The notes: generated by a model from the letters alone, not told the origin. Counted from the first letter of the stretch, positions 36,475 through 46,508 are shown. The stretch: 64,000 bases of DNA from Candidatus Nitrosopumilus sp. (GCA_029255365.1 JAPFQF010000005.1:1-64000), one strand, 5' to 3'. A program made the numbers and translations.

Positions 36475-37230
36475 ATGAGTACTGAAACGTCGGAATCTGC
36501 ATTTTCTAATTACGGTCTATACACTATTCGCGATAATCTTGAACTGTTTATGCCTAACACTGAAATTAAAATTGAACGAATGGGACCAAATGTTTTTTCT
36601 TATATTAGAAACGACTCTGAATCTAATCTAGTTAAAAAAATAATTCCAGTTAAATCTGATCAACTCACAATTGAGATCTCTCCAATCCGGCCACTGAACT
36701 ATCCTGCGAGAAGAACAAGTTATGTCTATTTAGAACTTGAGACTCCTGTTTTTTTATCTGAAAACTCTGCAGCTACTATTTTTGCTCGCTGCCCTATAGA
36801 GATTGGCGTATTTTTAGTTCATGACGGCCACAAGGACTCTCTGGATTGCTTTACCTGCGACCCTGTAAATTCAAGATTTGCGCTTTATGGGGCGCCTGAT
36901 TCTGGAACTTTGTGCAAATATGCCCATTCTGAGATTGTTGAATCTTATGAAGACTCCACACCGTACATTGATGCAGTTTTGGAAATAAATCTTCAAAACG
37001 AACTGGACGAGGGACACTCTGTTTCTAAAATTATTTTTCCAATATTTGACAACTCTGTTTATTACAAGGATTCAAAGGCGATAATTGATTCTATTGAAGC
37101 TGTGTTGAAGAAAAAACTTACCTTAGAGGTCTTTGATGTTTCCAAAAAATCCATTCAGACTGATTGGACTTTGTCTCCGTCATACGTGCGCGATATGGTT
37201 GTCAAATCTATTGACATGGGTGTTGACTGA
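36475..37230 (+). CDS. DUF432-family protein
   Basis: 251 residues, soluble. It resembles the archaeal DUF432 family (SENSAATIFARCPIEIGVFL, FDCFTCDP-like SLDCFTCDPVNSRFALYGAP), which commonly precedes MscS-type channels. The stop overlaps the ATG of the MscS gene by one base, so they are one operon. It may be a channel-associated cytosolic protein; function unproven. Confidence 0.8.
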   Translation: MSTETSESAFSNYGLYTIRDNLELFMPNTEIKIERMGPNVFSYIRNDSESNLVKKIIPVKSDQLTIEISPIRPLNYPARRTSYVYLELETPVFLSENSAATIFARCPIEIGVFLVHDGHKDSLDCFTCDPVNSRFALYGAPDSGTLCKYAHSEIVESYEDSTPYIDAVLEINLQNELDEGHSVSKIIFPIFDNSVYYKDSKAIIDSIEAVLKKKLTLEVFDVSKKSIQTDWTLSPSYVRDMVVKSIDMGVD

Positions 37231-38054
37231 TGGTTTTAGATTTCCTACAGAGTCTAAGTGAAATAGAAATTGTAGGCGGTTTGACGCTTCTATCTTTATT
37301 TGTCGGGGGAATAATAATGGGAGTCGGCATAATTATTGCTAAGACTGTAAGATTGCTTTTTACAAAATACTATGCACCAAAATTATCTCAGGATACTGCC
37401 AAGAATTTTGGCAAGATCATCTATTTTGGAATAATAATTATTGCATTTTTGCTGTTTACATCTTCCACAGGCGTTGATTTATCGGGCCTCCTTGTGGCGG
37501 GCGGGATATTTGGAATTGTAATTGGTTTTGCGACACAATCTGTCGTTTCAAATTTAATTTCAGGAGTTTTCTTAATGTTGGAGAAACCTGCCAGACAGGG
37601 GGATTCTATCGAGCTTCCAAGTTTGAATATTTCTGGGGCTTTATTGGACATTGGCACTTTCTCTGTCCGAATAAGACTGTTTGATGGAACAATCATGCGT
37701 GTTCCAAACGAATCTGTTTTCACATCTACTATTAGATCACTCACTTCCACTCCTGTAAGGCGTTCTGAATGTGTGGTGGGAATTGCGTACAAAGAGGACA
37801 TTGACGCTGCTACAAATGTCATTAACAAAGAGATTCGCAAAACAATGCCTTTTGTTTTAATGCTGCCAAAACCCGAATTCCGTATAAAAGAATTGACTGA
37901 TTCAAGCGTAAATATTGAAATTTTGGTGTGGCATCCTAGAGAAGACTGGGGAGAGGTGGCTCCAAAATTGCTCAAGGTTGTTAAAAAAGCTCTGGATGAC
38001 AACGGAATAGAGATTCCATTCCCTCAGCGCGTAATTTGGAATGCAAAAGAATAA
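37230..38054 (+). CDS. mscS: MscS-family small-conductance mechanosensitive channel
   Basis: 274 residues. Transmembrane helices near residues 10-40, 60-80 and 85-110. The pore helix region GLLVAGGIFGIVIGFATQSVVSNLISG is followed by the beta domain (EKPARQGDSIELP) and C-terminal alpha/beta domain. It releases solutes under hypo-osmotic shock. Coupled to DUF432. Confidence 0.94.
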   Translation: MVLDFLQSLSEIEIVGGLTLLSLFVGGIIMGVGIIIAKTVRLLFTKYYAPKLSQDTAKNFGKIIYFGIIIIAFLLFTSSTGVDLSGLLVAGGIFGIVIGFATQSVVSNLISGVFLMLEKPARQGDSIELPSLNISGALLDIGTFSVRIRLFDGTIMRVPNESVFTSTIRSLTSTPVRRSECVVGIAYKEDIDAATNVINKEIRKTMPFVLMLPKPEFRIKELTDSSVNIEILVWHPREDWGEVAPKLLKVVKKALDDNGIEIPFPQRVIWNAKE

Positions 38055-38059
38055 TTTTT

Positions 38060-38356
38060 TTATTTCTTTATTTCTATGCTTGGATTGTTTTTAGATGCTC
38101 TTTTCTTCTTAATCAAACTGAACATGATCATTCCCACATTGATAATCGAGATGATTTCAATCAAATCTACGCCGTACAAGAGCCAATCAATTACGGGGTG
38201 AACTCTTGACACAATTCCCGCTTCTAGCATGATGTCTGCATTCCATATCATGTGTGGAATTTGAATGAATTGTATTATTGCAATGAGTATTACGCTACCT
38301 AGGATTTTGTTTTCATACCAGTTCCAAAACTTATTCCATGCATTCATGTAATACAT
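38060..38356 (-). CDS. Small membrane protein, 98 aa
   Basis: Two or three hydrophobic segments (LGSVILIAIIQFIQIPHMIW, WLLYGVDLIEIISIINVGMI) and a basic C-terminal tail. No family recognised. It is convergent with mscS. Confidence 0.65.
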   Translation of the reverse strand: MYYMNAWNKFWNWYENKILGSVILIAIIQFIQIPHMIWNADIMLEAGIVSRVHPVIDWLLYGVDLIEIISIINVGMIMFSLIKKKRASKNNPSIEIKK

Positions 38357-38446
38357 TATTTTTTAATTCTATTAAACACACCTAAAATTAGATTCTCCTA
38401 ATTAGACTGGACTAATTATTTTAGGAATAAAAATAATTAGTTAAAA

Positions 38447-39109
38447 CTAATCTATCCACATATCTTTGTGAATGAAATTCTTTGTAGTGGCGCTATACTC
38501 ACTTAGCATTCCATATCCGCATTTTTTCCCCGAATTAGTATATTCAAAATATAATCCAGTATGAAGTGGTTCTGAACCTGAATCAGCTTTTTTCCATATC
38601 TCGGAATTAATGAAAAACCAATAGTGTTTTTCCATGGTTGGCATGACCGGACCTAAATTATATGAACTGACATCGTTTGATTCTATTGCTTTACGTGTAA
38701 GTGGTTTGTCACTTCTTACAAATTTTGCAATAACGCCAACTGCAGGTAATTCACCGAAATTTTTTATGGTAACATCAAACTGACAGTCATCACTGATGGA
38801 TTTCTCCATTTTTTTAATAGGACCAGTAGGGCCAATCCAAGGTCTTAAACGGTATTCTGTTTATATAGTGCTCATTTTTGTAACAATCTCCATGTGCTTA
38901 AATGTCCTAATGAGGGCAATTGCCAATACTACGGTGCCAACCCCTGTTAACCAGTGAGCAATACCAATCCATATTTCTATTTCATGACTTAATTTCATAC
39001 CGTGATCAGCATTTTCTGAAGAGACAATTTCTTCAGCAAAAATACTTAACGTAAAACTAGAACTAACTAAGAGTAAAGCACCGATTGTAATTAGTATGAT
39101 TTTATTCAT
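38447..39109 (-). pseudogene. Membrane protein gene interrupted by an in-frame stop
   Basis: The track shows two ORFs (38861-39109 and 38447-38809) that lie in the same frame. Between them the frame reads KMSTI-stop-TEYRLRPWIGPTGPIKKMEKS with no other stop. A single TAA at 38861-38863 (probably CAA, Gln) splits one roughly 220-residue protein: signal/TM segment (IILITIGALLLVSSSFTLSI), second TM helix (GIAHWLTGVGTVVLAIALI), then an extracytoplasmic beta domain (QFDVTIKNFGELPAVGVIAK). Nonsense mutation, readthrough or sequence error. Confidence 0.72.
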
Positions 39110-39290
39110 TAGTAACTAAGTTTTCTAAATTTACATAGTATTCAAAGATTATCTTTTTCATTTAACTATTTTGCCAAATAATCTGTAAAATTTATGATCT
39201 AACAAAAAATAGACTTTGCTAGAATCACTAAAAGAAAAGAGGATAAAAGAAAACAATATCTTTTTTAATAATAATTGCTATTCTCAATGT

Positions 39291-39389
39291 ATGCGATTCG
39301 GAGCCTCGGAGATAATGTATTCTATTATGATTGTACCTACCGTAATAGGATGTGCGTTTGGAGTCTGGTTCTATATGCAGATAATCTGA
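39291..39389 (+). CDS. 32-residue single-TM peptide
   Basis: Not in the track. MRFGASEIMYSIMIVPTVIG then CAFGVWFYMQII: one hydrophobic helix, the size of accessory subunits of membrane complexes. It lies in a 426-base spacer otherwise empty. Evidence is only the clean start, composition and stop. Confidence 0.4.
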   Translation: MRFGASEIMYSIMIVPTVIGCAFGVWFYMQII

Positions 39390-39535
39390 ATAATTATGAA
39401 TAGTAAATAGTATGCATGTTTTTTAAAAAAAGTTGGCAACATTTTTTGATGACTATTTACAATTAGAAAAGATTCGTTATTGAAGAAAAATTGAACAATC
39501 TATGAATGAAATACTATACTTTTGATTACATGGAC

Positions 39536-40921
39536 TCATTGAGATTTGATTCTTTCTTTTTTCATCCAGATTGTTCTATTTTTATGATCAATTAATTCTA
39601 TATTCATTTCATTTAATTTGTCACGAATTTTATCTGCTTTTTCAAACTGTTTTTCTTTTCTATACTCTTCTCTGTTTTTAATTAATTCATCAATTTCTTC
39701 TTTCTCGCTATCTGTAATTTCTGGAATTAGTAATCCTAAAATTTCTTGCATTCTCTTTAATTCTTTTTTTATTTCATCGGCATTGTTTTTTCCTAATTTT
39801 TCATCAGCAGCTAATTTATTGGTCTCTTTTACCAGTTGAAAAAATGCTGATAATGCTAGATGTGTGTTAAAGTCATTATCTAAAGAATTATCAAAATCAA
39901 TACCTAATTTCTTTATCATTTGTGTAATCTCTTCACTATTTTCATTATTGGCATGAACTAATTCATAATGGCAGGTCTCAACTTGCCTCCATTTAGTTAA
40001 ATTCTCTTTTAGCAATTCTTCAGAATAATCAATTGGTTTTGAATAGTGTCCTGACAAACAAAATAGTCTGATTATGTTGGGTCCCCAATTTTCTAAAACA
40101 TGTTTAATTGATTTTACGTTCCCTGTCGATTTTGACATTTTTTCACCGTCGATTGTCACCATTCCCACATGCATCCAAATTTTTGCAAACTGACTATTTG
40201 TACATGATTCTGATTGAGCAATTTCGTTTTCATGGTGGGGGAAAATTAGATCCCTCCCACCTCCATGAATGTCAAAGTTCTCCCCGAGATACTTTACACT
40301 CATTGCGGAGCATTCTATGTGCCATCCTGGCCTTCCTTTGCCCCACGGACTATCCCATGTTGGTTCCGTGTCTGAGAATTTCCATACTGCAAAGTCTAGC
40401 GGATCTTTTTTTTGCTCATCAACTGCAATTCTTGAACCTGACTGGAGTTCATCTGTTTTCTTTTTTGATAACTTGCCGTAGCCTGGAAATTTTGACACTG
40501 AAAAATAAACGCCGTTCTTTGAAGTGTATGCGGTCCCTTTCTCAATTAGTTTTTCTATAAACTTGATGATGTCGTCTATGTGCTCTGTTGCTTTTGGATA
40601 GTTTGTTGCCCGCTTTACATTCAATCCGTCAAAATCTTTGAAATAATTTTCAATGTATTTCGTACTGATCTCTTCCGCCGTTGAATTTTCTGCCTGTGCC
40701 CTATTGATTATTTTATCGTCCACATCTGTAAAATTCTGAATCAATTCTATCCCTATCCCCTTGTTTTCGAGATATTTTCTAAGAACATCAAAAACTATGA
40801 TTGTTCTTGCATGACCTATGTGAGATTCATCATAAACAGTTACCCCGCAAAGGTAGATTTTCACATTTTTTGAAATGTCTAATTCTTGTTCTATATTGGA
40901 TAATGTGTCTTGTATCTTCAT
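39536..40921 (-). CDS. cysS: Cysteinyl-tRNA synthetase
   Basis: 461 residues. HIGH motif in DESHIGHARTI, zinc site including CGVTVYD and HIECSAMS / HHENEIAQSE, and KMSKSTGN. Charges tRNA-Cys. It overlaps nadE by 4 bases (ATGA) and follows it in one operon. Confidence 0.97.
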   Translation of the reverse strand: MKIQDTLSNIEQELDISKNVKIYLCGVTVYDESHIGHARTIIVFDVLRKYLENKGIGIELIQNFTDVDDKIINRAQAENSTAEEISTKYIENYFKDFDGLNVKRATNYPKATEHIDDIIKFIEKLIEKGTAYTSKNGVYFSVSKFPGYGKLSKKKTDELQSGSRIAVDEQKKDPLDFAVWKFSDTEPTWDSPWGKGRPGWHIECSAMSVKYLGENFDIHGGGRDLIFPHHENEIAQSESCTNSQFAKIWMHVGMVTIDGEKMSKSTGNVKSIKHVLENWGPNIIRLFCLSGHYSKPIDYSEELLKENLTKWRQVETCHYELVHANNENSEEITQMIKKLGIDFDNSLDNDFNTHLALSAFFQLVKETNKLAADEKLGKNNADEIKKELKRMQEILGLLIPEITDSEKEEIDELIKNREEYRKEKQFEKADKIRDKLNEMNIELIDHKNRTIWMKKERIKSQ

Positions 40922-41718
40922 GGCTGTTCGCTGTCTGGTTTTTGTGATGGCAATCTTTTATGTTCGCTGTTTGCATTTAGCCGACGGATTTTTTCTATTA
41001 CATCTCTGTCTATCTGGGTGATTTTTTCTGTTTCCTCAACTGTTAATTTTTTCTCAAGCAGACAATACAGGATGGAGTCGATTTCCTCATATGGCACTCC
41101 TAATTCTTTTTCTGCCTCATGCTCTTTCCATAAATGCGGGCTACTTTTCTTTGAGATTATGTTTTCTGGAACTCCCAAATATTTTGCAATTTCCCTTAAC
41201 TGAATCTTGTATAGTGAGATGATTGGCGTGATATCAGATGCCCCGTCCCCAAATTTTGTAAAGTACCCAATCATGTGTTCACTTTTGTCGCTTGATCCTA
41301 ATACGAGATAATTTTTAGAATTCGCATAATAATACAGGATGTTCGTTCTGACCCTTGCGCGGAGATTGCCTCTTGATTTCTCATTTGGCTCAAGGTACAT
41401 TGCATATTCGTTAATGATTGGTTTGATGTCTATTAACTTGTATTCTATTCCTGTTAACGCAATCATCTTCATTGCATCTTTAGTTTCAGAATCTGGCGTA
41501 ATGGCAGTGTCTGGCATCACTAATGCGAGTGTTTTGTCTTTTAGTTTTCTTTTACAAATGTATGCTATGACTGCAGAATCGATGCCCCCACTTAATCCCA
41601 ATATCACTCCATTGACATGGCTTTTTTCCACCTGATCTGATATGAATTTTTCAATTGTCTCGGTGATGGAAGCGTAATCCTGATTTGTAATTTCATTGAT
41701 GATGTCTTGATTCAACAA
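40918..41718 (-). CDS. nadE: NAD+ synthetase (ammonia-dependent)
   Basis: 266 residues. ATP-pyrophosphatase P loop GLSGGIDSAVIAYICKRKL, then TPDSETKDA and GTSDKSE-like LVLGSSDKSEHMIGYFTKFG. No glutaminase domain, so it uses free ammonia, which suits an ammonia oxidiser. Operon with cysS. Confidence 0.95.
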   Translation of the reverse strand: MLNQDIINEITNQDYASITETIEKFISDQVEKSHVNGVILGLSGGIDSAVIAYICKRKLKDKTLALVMPDTAITPDSETKDAMKMIALTGIEYKLIDIKPIINEYAMYLEPNEKSRGNLRARVRTNILYYYANSKNYLVLGSSDKSEHMIGYFTKFGDGASDITPIISLYKIQLREIAKYLGVPENIISKKSSPHLWKEHEAEKELGVPYEEIDSILYCLLEKKLTVEETEKITQIDRDVIEKIRRLNANSEHKRLPSQKPDSEQP

Positions 41719-41775
41719 TTAGATTTTAGAATGTGCGAGAATAAACCTTATGCCTAATATTGAATCCTGATTAGT

Positions 41776-41946
41776 TCACTTTGAACATGGTTGCTGGAAC
41801 TGTTCTTCGTCAACTCCTATGTATGTTATTTTGGCCTCTTCTGCAAAAGCAAACTGTGTGATGTCTACAATCATGATTCCTAATGGCACTGGGAGAATTA
41901 TCTTGCTTTGATTCCTTTTTTCAGCATAAAAGAAGTGTGCGAACAT
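41776..41946 (-). CDS. Possible 56-residue exported peptide
   Basis: Not in the track. MFAHFFYAEKRNQSKIILPV followed by PLGIMIVDITQFAFAEEAKI and TYIGVDEEQFQQPCSK. The hydrophobic stretch ending FAFAEEA resembles a signal-peptide cleavage region. It could be the start of a truncated secreted protein. The rest of the 41719-42047 spacer holds no gene I can support. Confidence 0.35.
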   Translation of the reverse strand: MFAHFFYAEKRNQSKIILPVPLGIMIVDITQFAFAEEAKITYIGVDEEQFQQPCSK

Positions 41947-42047
41947 TCCAACTCTGGAAGTTTACGATTTTTGTCATTTTATAAGATTACACAACTTGTA
42001 ACCCGTATGCGGTCGTATTTTTTTGAATTTACACGGTATTTTTGTAA

Positions 42048-42350
42048 TCAAATGTCTATGTAGATGCCGTCATCTCTGGCTTGTACTGGGTATGTTTCAA
42101 GTTTTACGTCTTTGAGATAGTCTGTCAACTCCCCTGTCTTAATGTTGTAATGCCAAAAATGCAGTGGACATTCCACGATGTTCCCTTCCAGTTTTCCAGG
42201 TGCGATTGACCCATCTTGATGAACGCAAAGATCATCCATCGCATGATATCCGTCTTGATTAAAAACTGCTATTTGCTTACCGTCGACTTTGAAAGCTTTC
42301 CCTCTCCCTTCTGCTACTGCTCCTTTATCTGCAATTTTCTTCCAAGTCAA
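42048..42350 (-). CDS. Rieske-type [2Fe-2S] ferredoxin
   Basis: 100 residues, one Rieske domain with both ligand boxes, CVHQDG (C-x-H) and CPLHFWHY (C-x2-H). It resembles the small NirD / dioxygenase-ferredoxin type, a soluble electron carrier. No oxygenase component is adjacent; it is divergent from ahcY. Confidence 0.93.
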   Translation of the reverse strand: MTWKKIADKGAVAEGRGKAFKVDGKQIAVFNQDGYHAMDDLCVHQDGSIAPGKLEGNIVECPLHFWHYNIKTGELTDYLKDVKLETYPVQARDDGIYIDI

Positions 42351-42425
42351 TATTTTTGTGATATCCTTGTCATTTATTTACATTCGCATGATAGAATTTT
42401 ATACGGTGATTCACGTGTGTTGTTA

Positions 42426-43667
42426 TTGAGCAAAGTAAAGACTAGTCCAAAACTGATCCAGGAAGGCAAGTTATCTTATGAATGGGCTAAATCTCACATG
42501 CAAATCCTTGATAATACTATCAATCGATATAAAAAATTAAAGCCTCTAAAGGGAATCACACTTGGATTCTGTTTACACATTACAAAGGAAACGTCTGTTT
42601 TACTCATGGGTGCTAAAGAATTGGGCGCTACAGTTGCATGCTGTGGAGGAAACCCGCTAACTACACAAGACAACATCGCCGCATTTTTGGCATCTCAGGG
42701 AATCAATGTATATTCTTGGCATGGACAGTCAGTCAAAGAATATGATTGGTGTATTGATCAAGTTCTAAAACATAAACCAACAATTCTCACCGACGACGGT
42801 GCCGATATGAACATCAAAGCACATTTTGATAAACGATTTATGGACATGAAAATTTTAGGGGCCACTGAGGAAACAACTGCAGGAGTCACTAGAATTAGAG
42901 CTGTGGAAAACCAAGGAAAACTGCGTTACCCCGTAATCTTAGTTAATGAAGCGTATACAAAACACATGTTTGATAACCGGTACGGGACAGGCCAAAGCAC
43001 CATTGACGGATTCCTTCGAGCGATGAATCTCCTGATGGCCTCAAAACGGGTTGTAGTTGTCGGATATGGTTGGGTAGGACGTGGCGTGGCGTCAAGATTT
43101 AATGGAATGGGTTCCAAAGTTATTGTAACCGAGGTGGATCCTGTGAAAGCTCTCGAAGCCCATATGGATGGATTTGAAGTAATGCCAATGAATGCAGCTG
43201 CGAAGATTGGTGACATGTTTGTCACGTGCACTGGAATGACCAGTGTAATCCGCAAAGAGCACATTTTACAAATGAAAAACGGTGCCATCATGGGCAACGT
43301 CGGCCACTTTGATGTTGAAATTGATGCCAAGTTCTTACTCAAATCTTCAAAGTCTGTCAGAGAAGTAAGGCCAAATCTTGATGAGTGTACTTTGAAAAAC
43401 GGAAAAATAGTTTATTTGATTGGGCAAGGCCGTCTTGCAAACCTGGTTGCAGCAGAAGGACATCCTCCAGAAGTCATGGCACAATCATTTTCAAATCAAA
43501 TCCTTTCTGTATTGTATATTCTTAAAAACCATAAAAATATGGAAAATAAGATCATCAACGTTCCAGAGGAAATTGATAAGCAAATTGCAGTTGATGCCCT
43601 AGATGCAATGGATGTTAAAATTGATAAATTAACTCCTGAACAAGTAAAATATGCAAACAACTGGTAA
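42426..43667 (+). CDS. ahcY: Adenosylhomocysteinase
   Basis: 413 residues from TTG 42426 (MSKVKTSPKLIQEGKLSYEW); GTG 42417 and TTG 42420 are alternatives. The track's 42216 start runs over the divergent Rieske gene. TATA-like ttttatac (about 42396-42403) lies some 25 bases upstream. It hydrolyses S-adenosylhomocysteine to recycle SAM methyl donors. NAD site GYGWVGRGVASRFNGMGSKV, plus DDGADMN and GNVGHFDVEID. Confidence 0.94.
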   Translation: MSKVKTSPKLIQEGKLSYEWAKSHMQILDNTINRYKKLKPLKGITLGFCLHITKETSVLLMGAKELGATVACCGGNPLTTQDNIAAFLASQGINVYSWHGQSVKEYDWCIDQVLKHKPTILTDDGADMNIKAHFDKRFMDMKILGATEETTAGVTRIRAVENQGKLRYPVILVNEAYTKHMFDNRYGTGQSTIDGFLRAMNLLMASKRVVVVGYGWVGRGVASRFNGMGSKVIVTEVDPVKALEAHMDGFEVMPMNAAAKIGDMFVTCTGMTSVIRKEHILQMKNGAIMGNVGHFDVEIDAKFLLKSSKSVREVRPNLDECTLKNGKIVYLIGQGRLANLVAAEGHPPEVMAQSFSNQILSVLYILKNHKNMENKIINVPEEIDKQIAVDALDAMDVKIDKLTPEQVKYANNW

Positions 43668-43704
43668 ACTTCTTAACCTCAATCCCGTCACTGACTAATA
43701 TCAA

Positions 43705-45360
43705 ATGAACAAAAAAGCTATCATTACAAGTGCGTTACCCTATGCAAACGGCGAGATTCATTTAGGACATGTCGCATCAACATATCTTCCAGCAGATGTA
43801 ACTAACAGATTCCTGAAAATGAACGGTGTTGAGTCATACTATGTTTGCGCGTCTGATGATTTTGGAACACCTATTCTGATTCAATCCGAAAAAGAGGGAA
43901 AAACTCCTGCCGAATACGTGGCTCACTGGAATAAGCGAGACTATGATGACTTTACTGCATTTAATATTAAATTTGATTATTTTTACAAAACCAGCTCTCC
44001 TGAAAACATTGCCTTCGTTCAAGACGTTTTCAAGAAATTAAATGATTTAGGGCATATTTACGAAAAAGAAATCATCCAATTCTATTGCAATAACGACAAA
44101 AAATTTCTGCCTGACCGATATGTGAAGGGAGTCTGCCCCTATTGCAAGGCTGAGGATCAGTATTCTGATCTCTGTGAAAGTTGTGGTCGTGTACCTGACG
44201 AAATCACTGATCCAAAATGTTCTCTTTGCGGGCAACCTCCGACTAAAGAAAAAACAAAACATTATTTTTTCAAACTCAAAAATTTTGCCGATTCCTTAGA
44301 AAAATGGTTGGAAGAAAACCAACACCTGCAAAAAGATGTTAAAAAATATGTCCAAAACTGGATCAAGTCTGGATTGATTGATTGGGATATTACGAGAGAT
44401 ATTCCGTGGGGGGTGCCAGTCCCGCTTGATGGTGCAGAAGGCAAAGTTTTCTACGGTTGGTTTGATAATCATTTGGCATACATTTCAACTGCAATAAAGT
44501 TCCTCAATGATAAGGGAATTGACGGAAAAGAATTTTGGAATTCTGCTGATATTTACCATTTCATTGGAAAAGATATCGTATATCACCACTATCTTTTCCT
44601 ACCTGCGATGAGACTGGGGATTGACTCGGAATACAAGCTTCCTGATTACATTCCAACTCGAGGGCATCTGACTTTACAATCAAAGAAAATTTCAAAAAGT
44701 AGGAATTGGTACATTGGTTTGAAACAATTTTTAGAATATTATCCTGCTGACTATCTTCGGTTCTATCTGATTTCCATCAATCCCTATTCACAAGATGACT
44801 TGAATTTTGATTGGGATGATTTTACAACTAGAATTAATTCGGAACTGATTGGGAACCTTGGAAATTTTGTCAATAGGGCGCTTGGATTCACCAAAAAAGC
44901 GTTTGATGGGATAGTTCCAGAACCTGATTCTTTTGACGAAAAAGATTCTGATGCGGAAGAAAAGATAAAAAATCTGTCTGCTGATGTTGGTTCACTTATG
45001 GAGCAAAATCATCTTGACAGGGCTTTGAAAAAAATCATGGAGTTCTCATCTTTCTTCAATCAATATTTTCAACACAAAGAGCCTTGGAAAAAAGGTCCTG
45101 GGACTGCAAACTGCGTGTATCTTTCAGTAAATGCTGCAAGAGCCATATCTATAGCACTCTTCTCATTTCTGCCTGAATCTTCACAGAAAATTTGGGAGCA
45201 GCTTGGATTGGACGGGGAGATAAGCAAATCTTCATGGGGTGATATGTCATTATTGGGAATTGCACCAAATCATGTACTGGGTGATGCATCGCCAATATTT
45301 GCTAAAGTAGAAGAATCTGATATAGAAAAACACAAAAGCCAATTGGGCCCATCTGAGTAA
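43705..45360 (+). CDS. metG: Methionyl-tRNA synthetase
   Basis: 551 residues. HLGH variant of HIGH (GEIHLGHVAST), two zinc knuckles (CPYC/CESC and CSLC region), KISKS variant (QSKKISKSRNWYIG) and an anticodon-binding helical domain. There is no C-terminal tRNA-binding appendix. 37 bases after ahcY, so Met/SAM-cycle genes are grouped. Confidence 0.97.
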   Translation: MNKKAIITSALPYANGEIHLGHVASTYLPADVTNRFLKMNGVESYYVCASDDFGTPILIQSEKEGKTPAEYVAHWNKRDYDDFTAFNIKFDYFYKTSSPENIAFVQDVFKKLNDLGHIYEKEIIQFYCNNDKKFLPDRYVKGVCPYCKAEDQYSDLCESCGRVPDEITDPKCSLCGQPPTKEKTKHYFFKLKNFADSLEKWLEENQHLQKDVKKYVQNWIKSGLIDWDITRDIPWGVPVPLDGAEGKVFYGWFDNHLAYISTAIKFLNDKGIDGKEFWNSADIYHFIGKDIVYHHYLFLPAMRLGIDSEYKLPDYIPTRGHLTLQSKKISKSRNWYIGLKQFLEYYPADYLRFYLISINPYSQDDLNFDWDDFTTRINSELIGNLGNFVNRALGFTKKAFDGIVPEPDSFDEKDSDAEEKIKNLSADVGSLMEQNHLDRALKKIMEFSSFFNQYFQHKEPWKKGPGTANCVYLSVNAARAISIALFSFLPESSQKIWEQLGLDGEISKSSWGDMSLLGIAPNHVLGDASPIFAKVEESDIEKHKSQLGPSE

Positions 45361-45362
45361 TT

Positions 45363-46115
45363 ATGAAATCAATCCCCAGAATTTCTACAAGGGGTTACTA
45401 TGATCTTTCTAATGGGATGACACTGAAAAATAATTCATACTATACATATCCAAAAAACGATTTTAAAAAATTAATCAATTCACAAGAAATCACAATTATG
45501 ATACATGGGTTGAGAAATGATAATGCAGGAGCTATCACTAAAGTCATTTTAGCCCAAAAACAATTACGAAAATTGGGATATGTCTACCCTGTAATTGGAT
45601 ATAGTTATGATTCAAACATCATTGGTGCTCATTTAATCAAACATGCAAAAAATGCTCTTGATGTAGGTCAAAAAATTGCAATAAAAAATGGAAAAAACCT
45701 TGGAAAATTTATTGAAGATTTTAAAACTAACAATCCTAAAACAAAGATAAGGCTAATGGGCCATTCTTTAGGTTCACAAGTAATTTTGAGCACTGTTGAA
45801 TATCTTGCAAAAAAGAAACAAAATGTTGGAATTATAGAAGGTGCGTATTTTTTTGGTGCGTCAATAACTAGCGATGTCCCGTCATCAAAAAAATATGGAA
45901 AAATTCTCCAATCAATAATCCACTCAAAAATAGTAAATCACTATGCTCCTAAAGATGAAGTTCTTCTATGGGCAAACAAGGAAAAATATGTAAACGGTCC
46001 ACTTGGTCTAAACGGTGCAACTGGTAAACCAATAAGAAAATATCGTCAAAAATTAGTCAAGCCAAAAAATCATCGTTTTGCTAGTTATGCTCAAGTTTTG
46101 AACTCATATCCTTAG
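45363..46115 (+). CDS. Alpha/beta-hydrolase-fold protein (lipase-like)
   Basis: 250 residues, 2 bases after metG. MIHGLRNDNAG holds the oxyanion region and RLMGHSLGSQVIL the GHSLG nucleophile elbow; a catalytic His is likely near KNHRFASY. It resembles DUF726-type or intracellular lipase-like hydrolases. Substrate unknown. Confidence 0.78.
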   Translation: MKSIPRISTRGYYDLSNGMTLKNNSYYTYPKNDFKKLINSQEITIMIHGLRNDNAGAITKVILAQKQLRKLGYVYPVIGYSYDSNIIGAHLIKHAKNALDVGQKIAIKNGKNLGKFIEDFKTNNPKTKIRLMGHSLGSQVILSTVEYLAKKKQNVGIIEGAYFFGASITSDVPSSKKYGKILQSIIHSKIVNHYAPKDEVLLWANKEKYVNGPLGLNGATGKPIRKYRQKLVKPKNHRFASYAQVLNSYP

Positions 46116-46189
46116 TTATTCTGAACGTATTGGTTTAGTATGATTCGTGCATTAGTTTTTTATATAAAAAACCATATTCATATTTTATC

Positions 46190-46297
46190 ATGAACAGAAG
46201 CCTGAATTCTTCAAACAATAAATCTATTTTGTATCATCTTCACATTTTAGATGAACAACATGATGTACCTGCAGATCTTTCAGAATACCCTTGTTAG
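46190..46297 (+). CDS. Possible 35-residue peptide
   Basis: MNRSLNSSNNKSILYHLHIL then DEQHDVPADLSEYPC. A clear TATA-like box (tttttatataaaaaa, about 46156-46170) lies about 25 bases upstream of the ATG, which supports transcription from here. No homology recognised. Confidence 0.35.
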   Translation: MNRSLNSSNNKSILYHLHILDEQHDVPADLSEYPC

Positions 46298-46338
46298 TTA
46301 CTAGAATGGTTTTTAGATAACTTTTATCAAAATGATTC

Positions 46339-46455
46339 ATGAATGGAATAAACTGTGATAATTGTTTCACCGGATACCGGCCTGGACAGTTAATAGCATG
46401 TGATCAATGTGGTTCAGAATTTTGTGATAGTTGTATAAAAAATCATAAACACTAA
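46339..46455 (+). CDS. 38-residue double zinc-finger protein
   Basis: Not in the track. MNGINCDNCFTGYRPGQLIA then CDQCGSEFCDSCIKNHKH. Pairs CDNC, CDQC, CDSC plus HKH give up to two zinc sites in a RING/B-box-like pattern. It might mediate protein interactions. Stands alone before the EF-Tu-like gene. Confidence 0.65.
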   Translation: MNGINCDNCFTGYRPGQLIACDQCGSEFCDSCIKNHKH

Positions 46456-46508
46456 TGTTTGATTTAAAAAAATCAAAACTTCATAAGATCCATTTTTAAT
46501 CAAAATCT

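Noticed and set aside
42216-42425. N-terminal extension of adenosylhomocysteinase in the track
   Set aside because: It overlaps the divergent Rieske gene, is not family-like, and a TATA box lies within it.
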